Shown one piece after another: positions 54,579 to 62,512 of a DNA stretch of 64,000 bases; the first letter of the stretch is position 1, and each line of letters begins with the position of its first letter. Origin of the DNA: M3007 sp964621185 (GTDB taxonomy: Bacteria; Bacteroidota; Bacteroidia; Chitinophagales; Saprospiraceae). A program made the position numbers and the translations under genes. Where the stretch lies: assembly GCA_964621185.1 (NCBI GenBank), contig CAZULM010000011.1, positions 1 through 64,000 on the forward strand. Reading direction: 5' to 3'. The notes beneath the pieces were generated by a model, which did not search any database, was not told where the DNA came from, and saw only the letters and a list, made by a program, of their open reading frames with translations.

Positions 54579-55910
54579 ATGCACCAGCCATTCCGGATCA
54601 CTCATTTGGAAATCCAAAATATAGGCCCGTTTGGCCACCTGAGTTTGGAGTTCCCTGAAAAGCCGCACGGCATAACGGGAAAGGCTGAAGTTCATATTTT
54701 GACCGGGGAGAATGGGACGGGGAAGACGACAATTCTGGAGGCTTTGGTTAAATCGATCGCTTCATACATGCCCAAGGATTTCGCCTACAAGTTCCGAACC
54801 CTCGGAAATCCCCCGATAGAAAAACCATTGGGCACAGAGGGTGCCGGTGAAAAAAGCAGCCATGATGCTAGCCTAAATGTCAGTTTCAGCAATGCCCAAC
54901 ATTATTCCCTTTCAAGGAATAAGGATGGAAGTTTTGGCGTGTCCACTGAAAACCTGTTTTTTCATAATTACGAGAACCAAGGGCCGGAGGCCCCGATAAG
55001 CGTCGCTTTTTTTGCCTATTCTGGGTATAGAAGCCTAGAACACGTCGAAATAAACGGCATTAGTGAATTGACAGGGGCACCGTTAAGCCGGTCTGTTGAT
55101 TTCAAGCACTCTGTCAACCCTGAGCTAATACTGAATTGGATCGCAAACACACTGACCAAAGAGGCCTTAGCAAAAAGCGAGTCCAACACCACTGCTTCAG
55201 CCCGGTTCAGGCGCGCCGTCGAAGGCATCGAAAACACTGTCTCCAGGATAATAGAAAAGAACATTCGGTTTTCTTTGGGTTATGATCCACTCGATGTCAA
55301 AGTTGAGCTAGACGGAACGGACCTTAATTTCAACACTATCCCTGATGGGTTGAAATCCATTGTTTCTTGGATTGCAGACCTTTTAATGCGCATGGACAGG
55401 GTGCGCTGGGAACAGGACATGCCAATATTTGAGCGCAATTTCATCTTGTTCCTCGATGAAATTGAGGTTCATTTGCACCCAACATGGCAGCGGAAAATAT
55501 TGCCGGCCATTCAGGAACTGTTTCCAAATGCGCAAATATTTGTCAGCACCCATTCGCCCTTTGTGGTCGGTTCTGTTGACGGAGCATGGATTCACAAATT
55601 GGAAAAGCCCAATGGCGACAGCCAGCTCGCAGTCGGGTATCCCAAGGTTTCAGAAGATGCGAAAAGTTTCCGCCTTTGGTTAGATGAGGTGTTCGATATT
55701 AAAGCACAATTCGGCGAAGGGGTAGAGCGTGATATGAACAAATTTTATGAACTTAGGAACAGGATTCTAAAAGGAGAAAATGGCGCTACTCCAGAAAAAC
55801 TTCTTGAAGTCGGCCGAATTCTAGCCGAACAGAGCTCAGAGGTAAACCAAATTGTTCAATTTGAAATTCGCCAACTCAATCGCCTAAAAGGTCTTGAATT
55901 AAGCATCTAA
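54579..55910 (+). CDS. ptuA: Septu-like ATPase PtuA (AAA/OLD-type)
   Basis: A 443-aa ABC/SMC-like ATPase from the ATG at 54579. The reading frame is open further upstream only because it runs through repeat fragment C. The N-terminus FRITHLEIQNIGPFGHL is typical of AAA_21/Septu ATPases. Walker A is GENGTGKT (43-50), Walker B is FILFLDEIEVHLHP, and the following VSTHSPFVVGSVDGAW is the H-loop. It is followed 5 bp later by an HNH nuclease gene. In Septu systems PtuA and PtuB together degrade nucleic acid during phage infection, with nuclease activity held in check by ATP. No reverse transcriptase is present, so a retron context is unlikely. Confidence 0.82.
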   Translation: MHQPFRITHLEIQNIGPFGHLSLEFPEKPHGITGKAEVHILTGENGTGKTTILEALVKSIASYMPKDFAYKFRTLGNPPIEKPLGTEGAGEKSSHDASLNVSFSNAQHYSLSRNKDGSFGVSTENLFFHNYENQGPEAPISVAFFAYSGYRSLEHVEINGISELTGAPLSRSVDFKHSVNPELILNWIANTLTKEALAKSESNTTASARFRRAVEGIENTVSRIIEKNIRFSLGYDPLDVKVELDGTDLNFNTIPDGLKSIVSWIADLLMRMDRVRWEQDMPIFERNFILFLDEIEVHLHPTWQRKILPAIQELFPNAQIFVSTHSPFVVGSVDGAWIHKLEKPNGDSQLAVGYPKVSEDAKSFRLWLDEVFDIKAQFGEGVERDMNKFYELRNRILKGENGATPEKLLEVGRILAEQSSEVNQIVQFEIRQLNRLKGLELSI

Positions 55911-55915
55911 CTCCA

Positions 55916-56545
55916 ATGAGACGATTTGTTCGCTGCGCGGCACCTGATTTTTTTCTACAAAATGCACAACGCTGGAATGACCAGTGGAAGAAGTTGAAGC
56001 TTAAGAGCCCAGGGGCGGCTTTCCAATGGTACAGATACAATGGTCACCCTGTGAATAAGGCAATTGCACCGGTATTGGCTTCGCAAACACAAGGGCACTG
56101 TTCTTATTGCGATGCTTTCCCAATGGGACTTGCAGACAATACTATAGATCATTTCAGGCCCAAGGGGAGCCCGGAATTTTATCAGCTAGCATATTCATGG
56201 GAAAACCTTTTCATCGCTTGTGCAGATTGCCAAACATCAAAAGCAGAAAAATTTACCCACCTTTTGTTGAAACCCGATTCAAATGATTATTATTTTGCTA
56301 GGTATTTCATCTACAATTTCAACACCCATCAAATTGAAGTTCATCCAGGTGCGGAAGAGAATGACCAAATTCGCGCACATCATACATGCAATAAAATTTT
56401 TAGGTTAAATGAGCCTAACCGCGTTGATGCCCGCAGGATGGCCTATGAACGATGGTTCTCTCCGCGTACCAATCAAGAAGTAGATGATTTTCCATTTAGG
56501 TTTATCTTCGATTTGATTTTGAATTTGCCAAAGAATGATATCTGA
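55916..56545 (+). CDS. ptuB: Septu-like HNH endonuclease PtuB
   Basis: A 209-aa HNH nuclease. Zinc-binding Cys pairs CSYC (62-65) and CADC (102-105) frame the catalytic block IDHFRPKG (Asp78, His79) and SWENLFIAC (Asn97), in the usual HNH order. This resembles the PtuB/TIGR02646-type proteins that accompany PtuA ATPases. It starts 5 bp after ptuA and ends 1 bp before an IS-end-like motif, so the cassette edge is sharp. Predicted phage-triggered DNase or tRNase effector. Confidence 0.82.
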   Translation: MRRFVRCAAPDFFLQNAQRWNDQWKKLKLKSPGAAFQWYRYNGHPVNKAIAPVLASQTQGHCSYCDAFPMGLADNTIDHFRPKGSPEFYQLAYSWENLFIACADCQTSKAEKFTHLLLKPDSNDYYFARYFIYNFNTHQIEVHPGAEENDQIRAHHTCNKIFRLNEPNRVDARRMAYERWFSPRTNQEVDDFPFRFIFDLILNLPKNDI

Positions 56546-56546
56546 G

Positions 56547-56596
56547 TGTCACTAACCACCAAAAGTGTTCCACCAATTTGCACCAAAAGTGTACCA
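56547..56596. mobile_element. possible IS21-type terminal motif, copy 2, with internal repeat
   Basis: TGTCACTAACCACCAAAAGT with the following GTTCCACC (56547-56574) repeats the motif at 52442. A second CACCAAAAGTGTACCA follows at 56581-56596, as in the multiple end-repeats of IS21-like elements. It begins 1 bp after the ptuB stop. Confidence 0.38.
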
Positions 56597-56597
56597 T

Positions 56598-56897
56598 TGC
56601 CGCGCATCAGCCGTCGTCGCCGCTCTTTGTTCTTGCCGGGCCTTTCCGGCTCCAGGGTCTGGAGTATCTGCCGGTAATAGTCCTCGAGCCATTCCCTGAA
56701 CTCCTCGATGGGGCGAAGGCAGAACTTGAAGACGAAGCGCTTGAGCAGGCCGGTGCTGACGTTGCGGTTGGGCTTGTAACCGTGCTGTCGAGCGGCGTTC
56801 AGCTTGCGGATCGGCTTGGCTTAGGGCTGCTGCAACACCGCGAACGGAAAGTGCCGAAGGGCATCCATATAAGCACGAAGGGGGACGGCATGATTCC
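56598..56897 (-). pseudogene. fragment D, longest copy of the degenerate dispersed repeat
   Basis: About 300 bp. On the minus strand it encodes, in one frame, KLNAARQHGYKPNRNVSTG, LLKRFVFKFCLRPIEEF, REWLEDYYRQILQ and a basic tail with KNKERRRRL. Fragments A, B and C are sub-sections of it. No start codon or full-length protein remains, so it is a relic; the parent family is unknown. Confidence 0.6.
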
Positions 56898-56947
56898 ACC
56901 CAAATCCGGTAAGTTTTCGCCTGGATACCAGAACTCCGGTCAAATTG

Positions 56948-56995
56948 AAAAAATCGGATTTAAACTCGCCGCGGTTGTTTTTTTCATGGAATTTG
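56948..56995. repeat. second copy of the 54331-54378 repeat
   Basis: Imperfect direct repeat of 54331-54378 (CGGATT-TAAA ... GCGG-GGT-TTTTCATG), located between fragment D and the DUF433 gene. Confidence 0.5.
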
Positions 56996-57042
56996 CTCTA
57001 TTTTGTATGCTAAATTAATCGCTACGACTAAAAAAAGGTATC

Positions 57043-57270
57043 ATGTTAGCTGACCTAATTACCATATCACCTGAAATACAAAGCGGCACACCTGTATTCG
57101 CAAAGACACGTGTGCCTGTGAAGATTTTGTTTGACTATCTAAAAAGTGGGGATACCATTGAAGAATTTCTCCATGATTATCCATCTGTCAAGCGGGGACA
57201 ATTTATCCAATTACTCGCGCTTTTAGAGCGCCATTATACCTACACCGAGCATGAAGAAAATATTGCTTGA
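57043..57270 (+). CDS. DUF433 (VapB-type) antitoxin
   Basis: A 75-aa helix-turn-helix protein. ISPEIQSGTPVFAKTRVPVK and the rest (ILFDYLKSGDTIEEFLHDYP, VKRGQFIQLLALLERH) match DUF433, which normally regulates and neutralises a DUF5615 PIN-like toxin. The 3' end overlaps the start of such a toxin (57251), but that partner is truncated, leaving the antitoxin apparently orphaned. Confidence 0.82.
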   Translation: MLADLITISPEIQSGTPVFAKTRVPVKILFDYLKSGDTIEEFLHDYPSVKRGQFIQLLALLERHYTYTEHEENIA

Positions 57271-57403
57271 TGAGAATCTACCTCGTCCACCCGCCAAATT
57301 GTTTACTATTCTACTTGAAGTCGTTTCCGTTCATGATATCGCTACAATGTTTTTTCACCCTACTCCTCATCACCACAGCCATATTCAGCATCCCGTCCTG
57401 TAA
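57251..57403 (+). pseudogene. truncated DUF5615 (PIN-like) toxin
   Basis: A 50-codon frame starts inside the DUF433 gene with MKKILLDENLPRPPAKLF and reaches EVVSVHDI, the recognisable N-terminal third of DUF5615 toxins including the first catalytic Asp in LLDENLP. Thereafter the text becomes unrelated (MFFHPTPHHH) and stops at 57403. The later acidic residues are missing, so it should be inactive. The 3' part overlaps a lipoprotein gene in another frame. Confidence 0.7.
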
Positions 57404-58199
57404 AAAAACAGCGCTGTTCGACCTTACCCTTACCGGGTTTCAGTACGATGCAAGTTACCCCGGCAATTGTTGGGTTATTTTTCACGAAGCGGGTGGGAAA
57501 GTACTTGACGTACAGCGTTTTTATCCCACGGAGGATGTGCATGATTACCATTTCAGTACGGATGCCCTCGACGCTACGGGCACATGCTACCTGACCATTG
57601 CGGTACACCGGCTTAGCAACGGTTTTTTGTCGCTAAACACCATACCAAACATCGTCGCTGGACAACACCCGCTCGTGCAGTATCTCAATGTATCCCAATC
57701 TAACAGGAATTGCATCAAGATCTCCTGTGATTTCACCATCCAGAACCCGCCTGAAACGGAGTATTTTTCCTGTGGGTCCGGCGACAAAGTGATATTTTCC
57801 ACCCAACCACCGAATCTAAAGGCATTGATCAGTGCGAGCAGCGGCGGAAGTGGCATTGCCCTGACCTTGAAAGCCAAAAACCAGGCCGATCCGAGGTTCT
57901 ATTGGCTGCCAGATAACGGCAACAGCTTCCTGATAGATACGCTGGATTACAATGATTTTGCGCTAGACTGGCCCGTCTCCGATTTCAGTTTCCCGTTTCA
58001 GTCCAAATGGCAATACACGGTATGCGGGGTTACCAAAGAAGGAGACGAACCGGTGTTTGGGTATCTGGGCAGCAAAGAGGCGAAGAACAGTGATCCACTG
58101 TTGAATCATTTCAGCATCCGCCGGCCGGGACAAGTTCCATTTACCAGTCTGTGGGTATCGGCATTTGATATATCTTATGCGTGTCGCCTCCACAGGTAG
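57333..58199 (+). CDS. hypothetical lipoprotein
   Basis: A 288-aa protein from the ATG at 57333, where a signal peptide begins (MISLQCFFTLLLITTAIFS) ending in a probable lipobox IPSC. The mature part is beta-rich: a CARDB/Ig-like first domain (LTLTGFQYDASYPGNCWVIF) and a second part with SSGGSGIALTLKAKN. No family recognised. Its first codons coincide with the breakpoint of the truncated DUF5615 toxin, so the gene was probably joined to this site by a recombination event. An earlier in-frame ATG at 57267 lies within the toxin relic and is unlikely. Confidence 0.65.
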   Translation: MISLQCFFTLLLITTAIFSIPSCKKTALFDLTLTGFQYDASYPGNCWVIFHEAGGKVLDVQRFYPTEDVHDYHFSTDALDATGTCYLTIAVHRLSNGFLSLNTIPNIVAGQHPLVQYLNVSQSNRNCIKISCDFTIQNPPETEYFSCGSGDKVIFSTQPPNLKALISASSGGSGIALTLKAKNQADPRFYWLPDNGNSFLIDTLDYNDFALDWPVSDFSFPFQSKWQYTVCGVTKEGDEPVFGYLGSKEAKNSDPLLNHFSIRRPGQVPFTSLWVSAFDISYACRLHR

Positions 58200-58468
58200 A
58201 TGCGAAAGAAGTTTGAGGGAAATTCCGGGATGGTTGGGGATTTTGAATTTGCCGCTTACATTTGTAGGATTTATATACCCAACGGAAAGTGGTTTGCGAA
58301 AATGTCAATAGTGTCCCAAAAAAAGTGGGCTAGCCTCCTGTGGTCTTCGCTACCCTTTCCCCAAAATGTCTTACCCAGCGCCGCGCTTGAACAAGCGCAG
58401 TGCTTTTGGCAGCACCATACAAATTCAAGCTTTGAGAAGCACCGGTGCATCTATAAAAAATACGCCTT
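58200..58468. other. intergenic stretch without a supported gene
   Basis: About 270 bp between the lipoprotein and the sulfatase. An open frame crosses it but has no coding character. No strong hairpin seen. Confidence 0.4.
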
Positions 58469-60073
58469 ATGGAAATTAAACAAGAAAAAAAGATGAACGT
58501 CATTATCTTCCTCACCGATCAGGAAAGGGCCACCCAGCACTTCCCGGAAAATTGGGAGGAGGAAAACCTTCCCGGCCTGACGCGTTTGAAAAAAAACGGC
58601 CTTACATTCAACAATGCCTTCACCAACTCCTGCATGTGCTCCCCGGCGCGTTCCACTTTTATGACTGGTTATTTGCCGGCTCAACATGGTGTCAAATATA
58701 CGCTTGAAGCGTCCATGACTGACCCTGACAAAAATCCCCAGGTAGAACTTCCGCTTCCCCCGGATTCGCCGAGGCACACCGGTGGGATCAAACTGGTTAA
58801 CATCGCTACGGTGATGTCCACAGCGGGTTATAATGTGGTTTACAAAGGAAAGTGGCATTGCAGCAAGCCTCATAATGACAACAATGGCAACTGGACTCCC
58901 CAGGATTTAAGTGATTACGGCTTTTCCCGTTGGAATCCAAAGGACGCTGGTGCGGATCAATCCTTGGATGAAGCTGGAGGCCCCGGAAATGATACTAAAG
59001 TTTTTGCAGCATGGGAAAATGATGCGCGGTTTATGTACGATGAGGGTGATATGGAGCAAGGAAAGGAAGGCGTGCTGGCCTACCTGAAATACCTGAAATC
59101 AGACGAAGCGAAACAAGATGACCGGCCGTTTTGCCTGATAATCTCACTGGTCAACCCGCACGATGTCCTTTTCTACATGAATGATACTTTTGAAGAGGCG
59201 GGGTATAACGATGAATGGCTGCTGGGAGATATTGATACTCCTTTCACCATGAACGAAGACCTAAGCACTAAACCTGATGTGCAGGAAAAACTGCTGAAAT
59301 TGTTGAATGCAGGGTTGGGAAATCTTGAACCGACCAAAGGCCAAGAGGATCCGGACTTAAAAAAGCGGAACTACGTCAATTTCTACGCCAACCTGATCAA
59401 GGCATCGGATCGGCATCTCGTTGAAGTTCTGGATAGTCTTGGCGAAGAATTGCTTAAAGAAACCCTTATCATTCGCACCACCGATCACGGTGAGATGGGC
59501 CTTGCACACGGTGGGCTGCGGCAAAAGAACTTCAATTTTTATGAAGAGTCGATTCGGGTGCCACTGGTTTTCTCCAATCCCGAACTTTTTAAAGCGCCTA
59601 AAACGTCGGATGCGCTTGTCTCTCATGTTGACTTCCTGCCTACGCTGGCGAATCTTTTTTTGCCTGAAAATTCAGCATTGCTCAACACGGAATGGCAGGG
59701 AGTCAATTACGCCAAGTTGATAAAAGGCGAATCAGAAGATCCGGTTCAGGATTATATTGTATTTACCTACGACGATTTTCAATCGGGCCAGAGTAGCGGG
59801 CCCTATCCGGGGCCGCCAAACCATATTGTAAGCATCCGTGAGGCGCGGTATAAGTTTGCGGAATACTACGATGCCAGTGCTCCGGGAAAAATCCTTGACA
59901 GGAGAGCTGATTCCCAATTTGAGATGTATGACCTCCTAAATGATCCCAGCGAGGCAATAAACCTGGCGTATCAAGTAGATAAGCTAACCGAGAATCAAAA
60001 AACTGAATACGATCGGCTCAAGGAGAAGCTTGAAAATGTAAAGAAAGAGCTTAATATCATTACAAAGCATTGA
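58469..60073 (+). CDS. type I sulfatase family protein
   Basis: A 534-aa protein (an alternative ATG at 58493 would give 526 aa). No signal peptide, so it is predicted cytoplasmic. Sulfatase motifs are in order: metal-binding IIFLTDQE, the formylglycine signature CSPARSTFMTG (Cys-x-Pro-x-Arg), YKGKWHCS, LIISLVNPHDVLFY, and IRTTDHGEMGLAHGG. The C-terminal part has YKFAEYY and YDLLNDPSEAINLAY. The Cys-type site needs maturation by a formylglycine-generating enzyme, which is not in this window. The substrate (sulfated polysaccharide, choline sulfate or aryl sulfate) cannot be read. It closes the accessory island. Confidence 0.88.
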   Translation: MEIKQEKKMNVIIFLTDQERATQHFPENWEEENLPGLTRLKKNGLTFNNAFTNSCMCSPARSTFMTGYLPAQHGVKYTLEASMTDPDKNPQVELPLPPDSPRHTGGIKLVNIATVMSTAGYNVVYKGKWHCSKPHNDNNGNWTPQDLSDYGFSRWNPKDAGADQSLDEAGGPGNDTKVFAAWENDARFMYDEGDMEQGKEGVLAYLKYLKSDEAKQDDRPFCLIISLVNPHDVLFYMNDTFEEAGYNDEWLLGDIDTPFTMNEDLSTKPDVQEKLLKLLNAGLGNLEPTKGQEDPDLKKRNYVNFYANLIKASDRHLVEVLDSLGEELLKETLIIRTTDHGEMGLAHGGLRQKNFNFYEESIRVPLVFSNPELFKAPKTSDALVSHVDFLPTLANLFLPENSALLNTEWQGVNYAKLIKGESEDPVQDYIVFTYDDFQSGQSSGPYPGPPNHIVSIREARYKFAEYYDASAPGKILDRRADSQFEMYDLLNDPSEAINLAYQVDKLTENQKTEYDRLKEKLENVKKELNIITKH

Positions 60074-60095
60074 CCAAGGAGCAAGAAAAAGAGGA

Positions 60096-60512
60096 TATGG
60101 TATAAAGGGGTTAGGAATTCGAAAAAGCCAATCGCTTGCACGGTACAAGCTCATTAAGTTAAGCGCTAAAACCCAAGCAACCCATATCCAAAACAGCCTG
60201 GTCGGGGCAATAAAAAACCAGCGTTCCCAAGAACTGGTATTGCCTTTAATCTGGGCAATACAAGATGCCTTGTCCCTGGGTGCCCACGCCTATTTCAATG
60301 CAGGCAATTACGCCGCTGCAAGCCGCGATTTTTTAACCCTCGAAAAAGGCGGCATTTACCGTCGTGAGGCGGAGTGGTATGGACTTTTGGCGCGTTTGGC
60401 CATGCCGAACGCCGATCAGAAAGCCATAGCACTTGAAGTCGATAAAATACGGCAGGAGCCCAGTCATCCATTTGCCGGAGATGCGGAAAAGTTGTTGAGA
60501 GCGTTGAAATAA
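60096..60512 (+). pseudogene. C-terminal relic of a TPR-like protein
   Basis: An open frame without an ATG runs from about 60096 to 60512. The last ~90 residues (AYFNAGNYAAASRDFLTLEKG, EAEWYGLLARLAM, HPFAGDAEKLLRAL) have TPR-like helix pairs as found at the C-terminus of larger Saprospira-type proteins. Only TTG/CTG-type starts are available, so this is most likely the remains of a truncated gene. Confidence 0.5.
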
Positions 60513-60908
60513 TCAAGGCTTCACCATAAACTTAACAATCTGGGTCGCAAAGTTCCCACCGTGATCTTCCACCTCCACCGTAAGCGAGACAGCCGTTTCA
60601 GCCGCAATGCTGGCCGGTGTCCAGGTTTCTGCTATCGTGTAGGAGGTCAGGTTGTGCACTGTAGGCGTCGCGGTGAAAAGCACCGTGTTGTCACTGTCTT
60701 TGGTAACGGTTATTGACATTTCATGCAGACTGTCATCTGTGATGATGCCCGCAATAGCAACAGCACCGCTGATGGAAGCGTTCACCGCTGGCGAAGTGAT
60801 GAGTATTGCGGGCGCTTCGGCATCATCCTCGTGTTCGTGTTTGTGGCAAGCAATAGCAGTTATGGAAACAAGGAGAAGGAGGAGCAATGAATTTTGGATT
60901 TGTTTCAT
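60513..60908 (-). CDS. small lipoprotein with an Ig-like (DUF4625-like) domain
   Basis: A 131-aa lipoprotein from the ATG at 60908, with signal peptide LLLLLLVSITAIAC and lipidated Cys21 followed by the His/Asp-rich HKHEHEDD, a possible metal-binding patch. The rest is one beta-sandwich (ILITSPAVNASISGAVAIAG ... LHEMSITVTKDSDNTVLF), reminiscent of DUF4625. It follows the YHS-type lipoprotein gene by 28 bp and is likely cotranscribed. Confidence 0.7.
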   Translation of the reverse strand: MKQIQNSLLLLLLVSITAIACHKHEHEDDAEAPAILITSPAVNASISGAVAIAGIITDDSLHEMSITVTKDSDNTVLFTATPTVHNLTSYTIAETWTPASIAAETAVSLTVEVEDHGGNFATQIVKFMVKP

Positions 60909-60936
60909 GGTGAAATTTAATTTGTTGTTGATGGTC

Positions 60937-61284
60937 TTATTGCTTTTCAGCAAATTTTTGGGCATCCTTTTGAAAGGACTTTTTGCAGCTTTCAGAACAA
61001 AACCCATAGATTTTCCCCTGGTAATGCACCGTATCGCAATCGCCCTGTTTCACTTTCATGTTGCACACCAGGTCTTTGTCGCCGGCCCAAACAAGGCTTC
61101 CGTGGTCGATGGTGGCAGATGTGGCGTTCTCCAATTTTGAAGCAACTGCCCTGGGGTCGGTCGGTGAACTGCCGTGGGTGGGCAAGCTTGAAATATCCGG
61201 ATCGCCGGCCTTGGCATTTCTGTCTTTGCAGGCAAAAGCAACAGGCAAAGCCAGTAAGAGGGTTATTAAGATCACATTCTTCAT
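60937..61284 (-). CDS. lipoprotein with YHS/TRASH-like metal-binding domain
   Basis: A 115-aa lipoprotein (signal peptide ending ALPVAFAC, Cys19). The C-terminal half, LVCNMKVKQGDCDTVHYQGK followed by IYGFCSESCKKSF, is a YHS/TRASH-type domain with paired Cys that binds Cu or other soft metals in related proteins. It is the first gene of a two-gene unit with the His-rich Ig-like lipoprotein, suggesting a role in periplasmic or surface metal handling. Confidence 0.78.
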   Translation of the reverse strand: MKNVILITLLLALPVAFACKDRNAKAGDPDISSLPTHGSSPTDPRAVASKLENATSATIDHGSLVWAGDKDLVCNMKVKQGDCDTVHYQGKIYGFCSESCKKSFQKDAQKFAEKQ

Positions 61285-61477
61285 AACTATTCGTTTTGTC
61301 TGTGACGCCGTGGTCGCCGCAAGGTTAAAAATTGTAGTGGAGGGAAGCCTGGCCCAGTATATTGGCTATGAGCAGAAAAACAACAAGGCGATTCATTGCA
61401 AGTGTAAAGATAGGCCCTCACGCCAGGTTCTTTAACCAAATAATTCCCAGAAAAAGCAAACCACTTACAAAACAGCG

Positions 61478-61512
61478 AAAAAAAAGCGGCGCGGTGAAAC
61501 AACGTCGCCGCT
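61478..61512 (-). terminator. intrinsic terminator of the rplM-rpsI-rpsB-tsf unit
   Basis: On the minus strand AGCGGCG (61512-61506) pairs with CGCCGCT (61491-61485) and is followed by eight U residues. It lies 29 bp past the tsf stop. Confidence 0.85.
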
Positions 61513-61540
61513 CCATTGCGTCTTTGTATTTTCAGTAACC

Positions 61541-62371
61541 TTACAGCGCTACATGCTTGAACGCAGACACCGTCAAGTCTTTGTCGAGGCTCTTCAGATA
61601 CTGATCAACTGTTTGGTCGTTGTTTTTTACAAATTTTTGGCTGAGCAGGGTGCTTTCCTGGAAAAACTTGTTCAGACGGCCCATGGCGATCTTTTCCAGC
61701 ATGTCTTCTGCTTTGCCTTCGTTGCGGGCAAGTTCTTTGCCCACTTCGATCTCGCGCTCCACGATTTTCGGGTCAACGTCGTCCTTGCTCACAGAAACGG
61801 GGCTCATCGCAGCGATTTGCATGGCCACGTCGCGGCCGGCCTGCTCGAACTTATTTTCGTTTTTGTTGAGTGCAACCAGTACCGAACGCTTGTTGTTGGA
61901 GTGGTTGTAGGTCAAAATCTGGCTACCGGTGATCGGTTCGTAGCGGCTAAGCTCGATCTTTTCGCCGATGATACCGTTCTGTTCGCCTACTTTCTCGGCG
62001 ATGGTCACTTTGCCGTCGAAAGGGAGTGCCAGCAGCGCCTCTATTGACTCAGGAAAGTTTTCAAGCGCGATATCGGCGATCTTGTTGGTGAGGTTCACGA
62101 AATTCTCGTTGCGGGCCACGAAATCGGTCTCGCAGTTCAGGGCCACTATGATACCCCGGGTTTGGTTGGCGTTGGTTTTTGCGACTACTACGCCTTCTTT
62201 GGCATCGCGCTCTTCGCGCTTTGCGGCTTTGGCGATACCTTTTTTGCGGAGCCAGTCCTGGGCGTCTTCAAAGTTGCCGGCAGCTTCCTCCAGGGCTTTT
62301 TTGCAGTCCATCATGCCTGCGTCGGTCATTTCGCGCAGTTTTTGAATATCAGCAGTTGTTGCTTTGTACAT
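61541..62371 (-). CDS. tsf: translation elongation factor Ts
   Basis: A 276-aa EF-Ts from the ATG at 62371. It opens with TTADIQKLREMTDAGMMDCK, the invariant family motif that contacts EF-Tu, followed by the UBA-like helices, then the core domain with GIIVALNCETDFVARNENF. EF-Ts recycles EF-Tu-GDP to GTP form in the cytoplasm. An upstream in-frame ATG at 62455 falls in a low-complexity leader and is not used here. Last gene of a minus-strand ribosomal cluster. Confidence 0.97.
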   Translation of the reverse strand: MYKATTADIQKLREMTDAGMMDCKKALEEAAGNFEDAQDWLRKKGIAKAAKREERDAKEGVVVAKTNANQTRGIIVALNCETDFVARNENFVNLTNKIADIALENFPESIEALLALPFDGKVTIAEKVGEQNGIIGEKIELSRYEPITGSQILTYNHSNNKRSVLVALNKNENKFEQAGRDVAMQIAAMSPVSVSKDDVDPKIVEREIEVGKELARNEGKAEDMLEKIAMGRLNKFFQESTLLSQKFVKNNDQTVDQYLKSLDKDLTVSAFKHVAL

Positions 62372-62406
62372 TATTGAAGGTTTTATGGTTTCAGGTTTCA
62401 GGTTTT

Positions 62407-62486
62407 TGGTTTCAGGTTTACGCGATTTGTTCTCCACTTTGAAACTCAATTTCAAAACAAAAACAGATGGCGTAAACCTGAAACCA
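62407..62486. repeat. hairpin in low-complexity spacer between rpsB and tsf
   Basis: TGGTTTCAGGTTTACGC (62407-62423) pairs perfectly with 62470-62486. The whole spacer consists of repeats of CAGGTTT/GAAACCA type. It may be an internal attenuator or RNA-processing site lowering or tuning tsf relative to rpsB. Confidence 0.6.
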
Positions 62487-62512
62487 GAGGCCAGAAACCA
62501 GAAACCTAATTT

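Noticed and set aside
54579..56545. Retron-type (Ec78-like) defence system
   Set aside because: PtuA and PtuB homologues are present, but no reverse transcriptase gene or msr-msd-like RNA is seen nearby.
58200..58496. 98-codon frame before the sulfatase
   Set aside because: No coding character, and it overlaps the sulfatase start in another frame.
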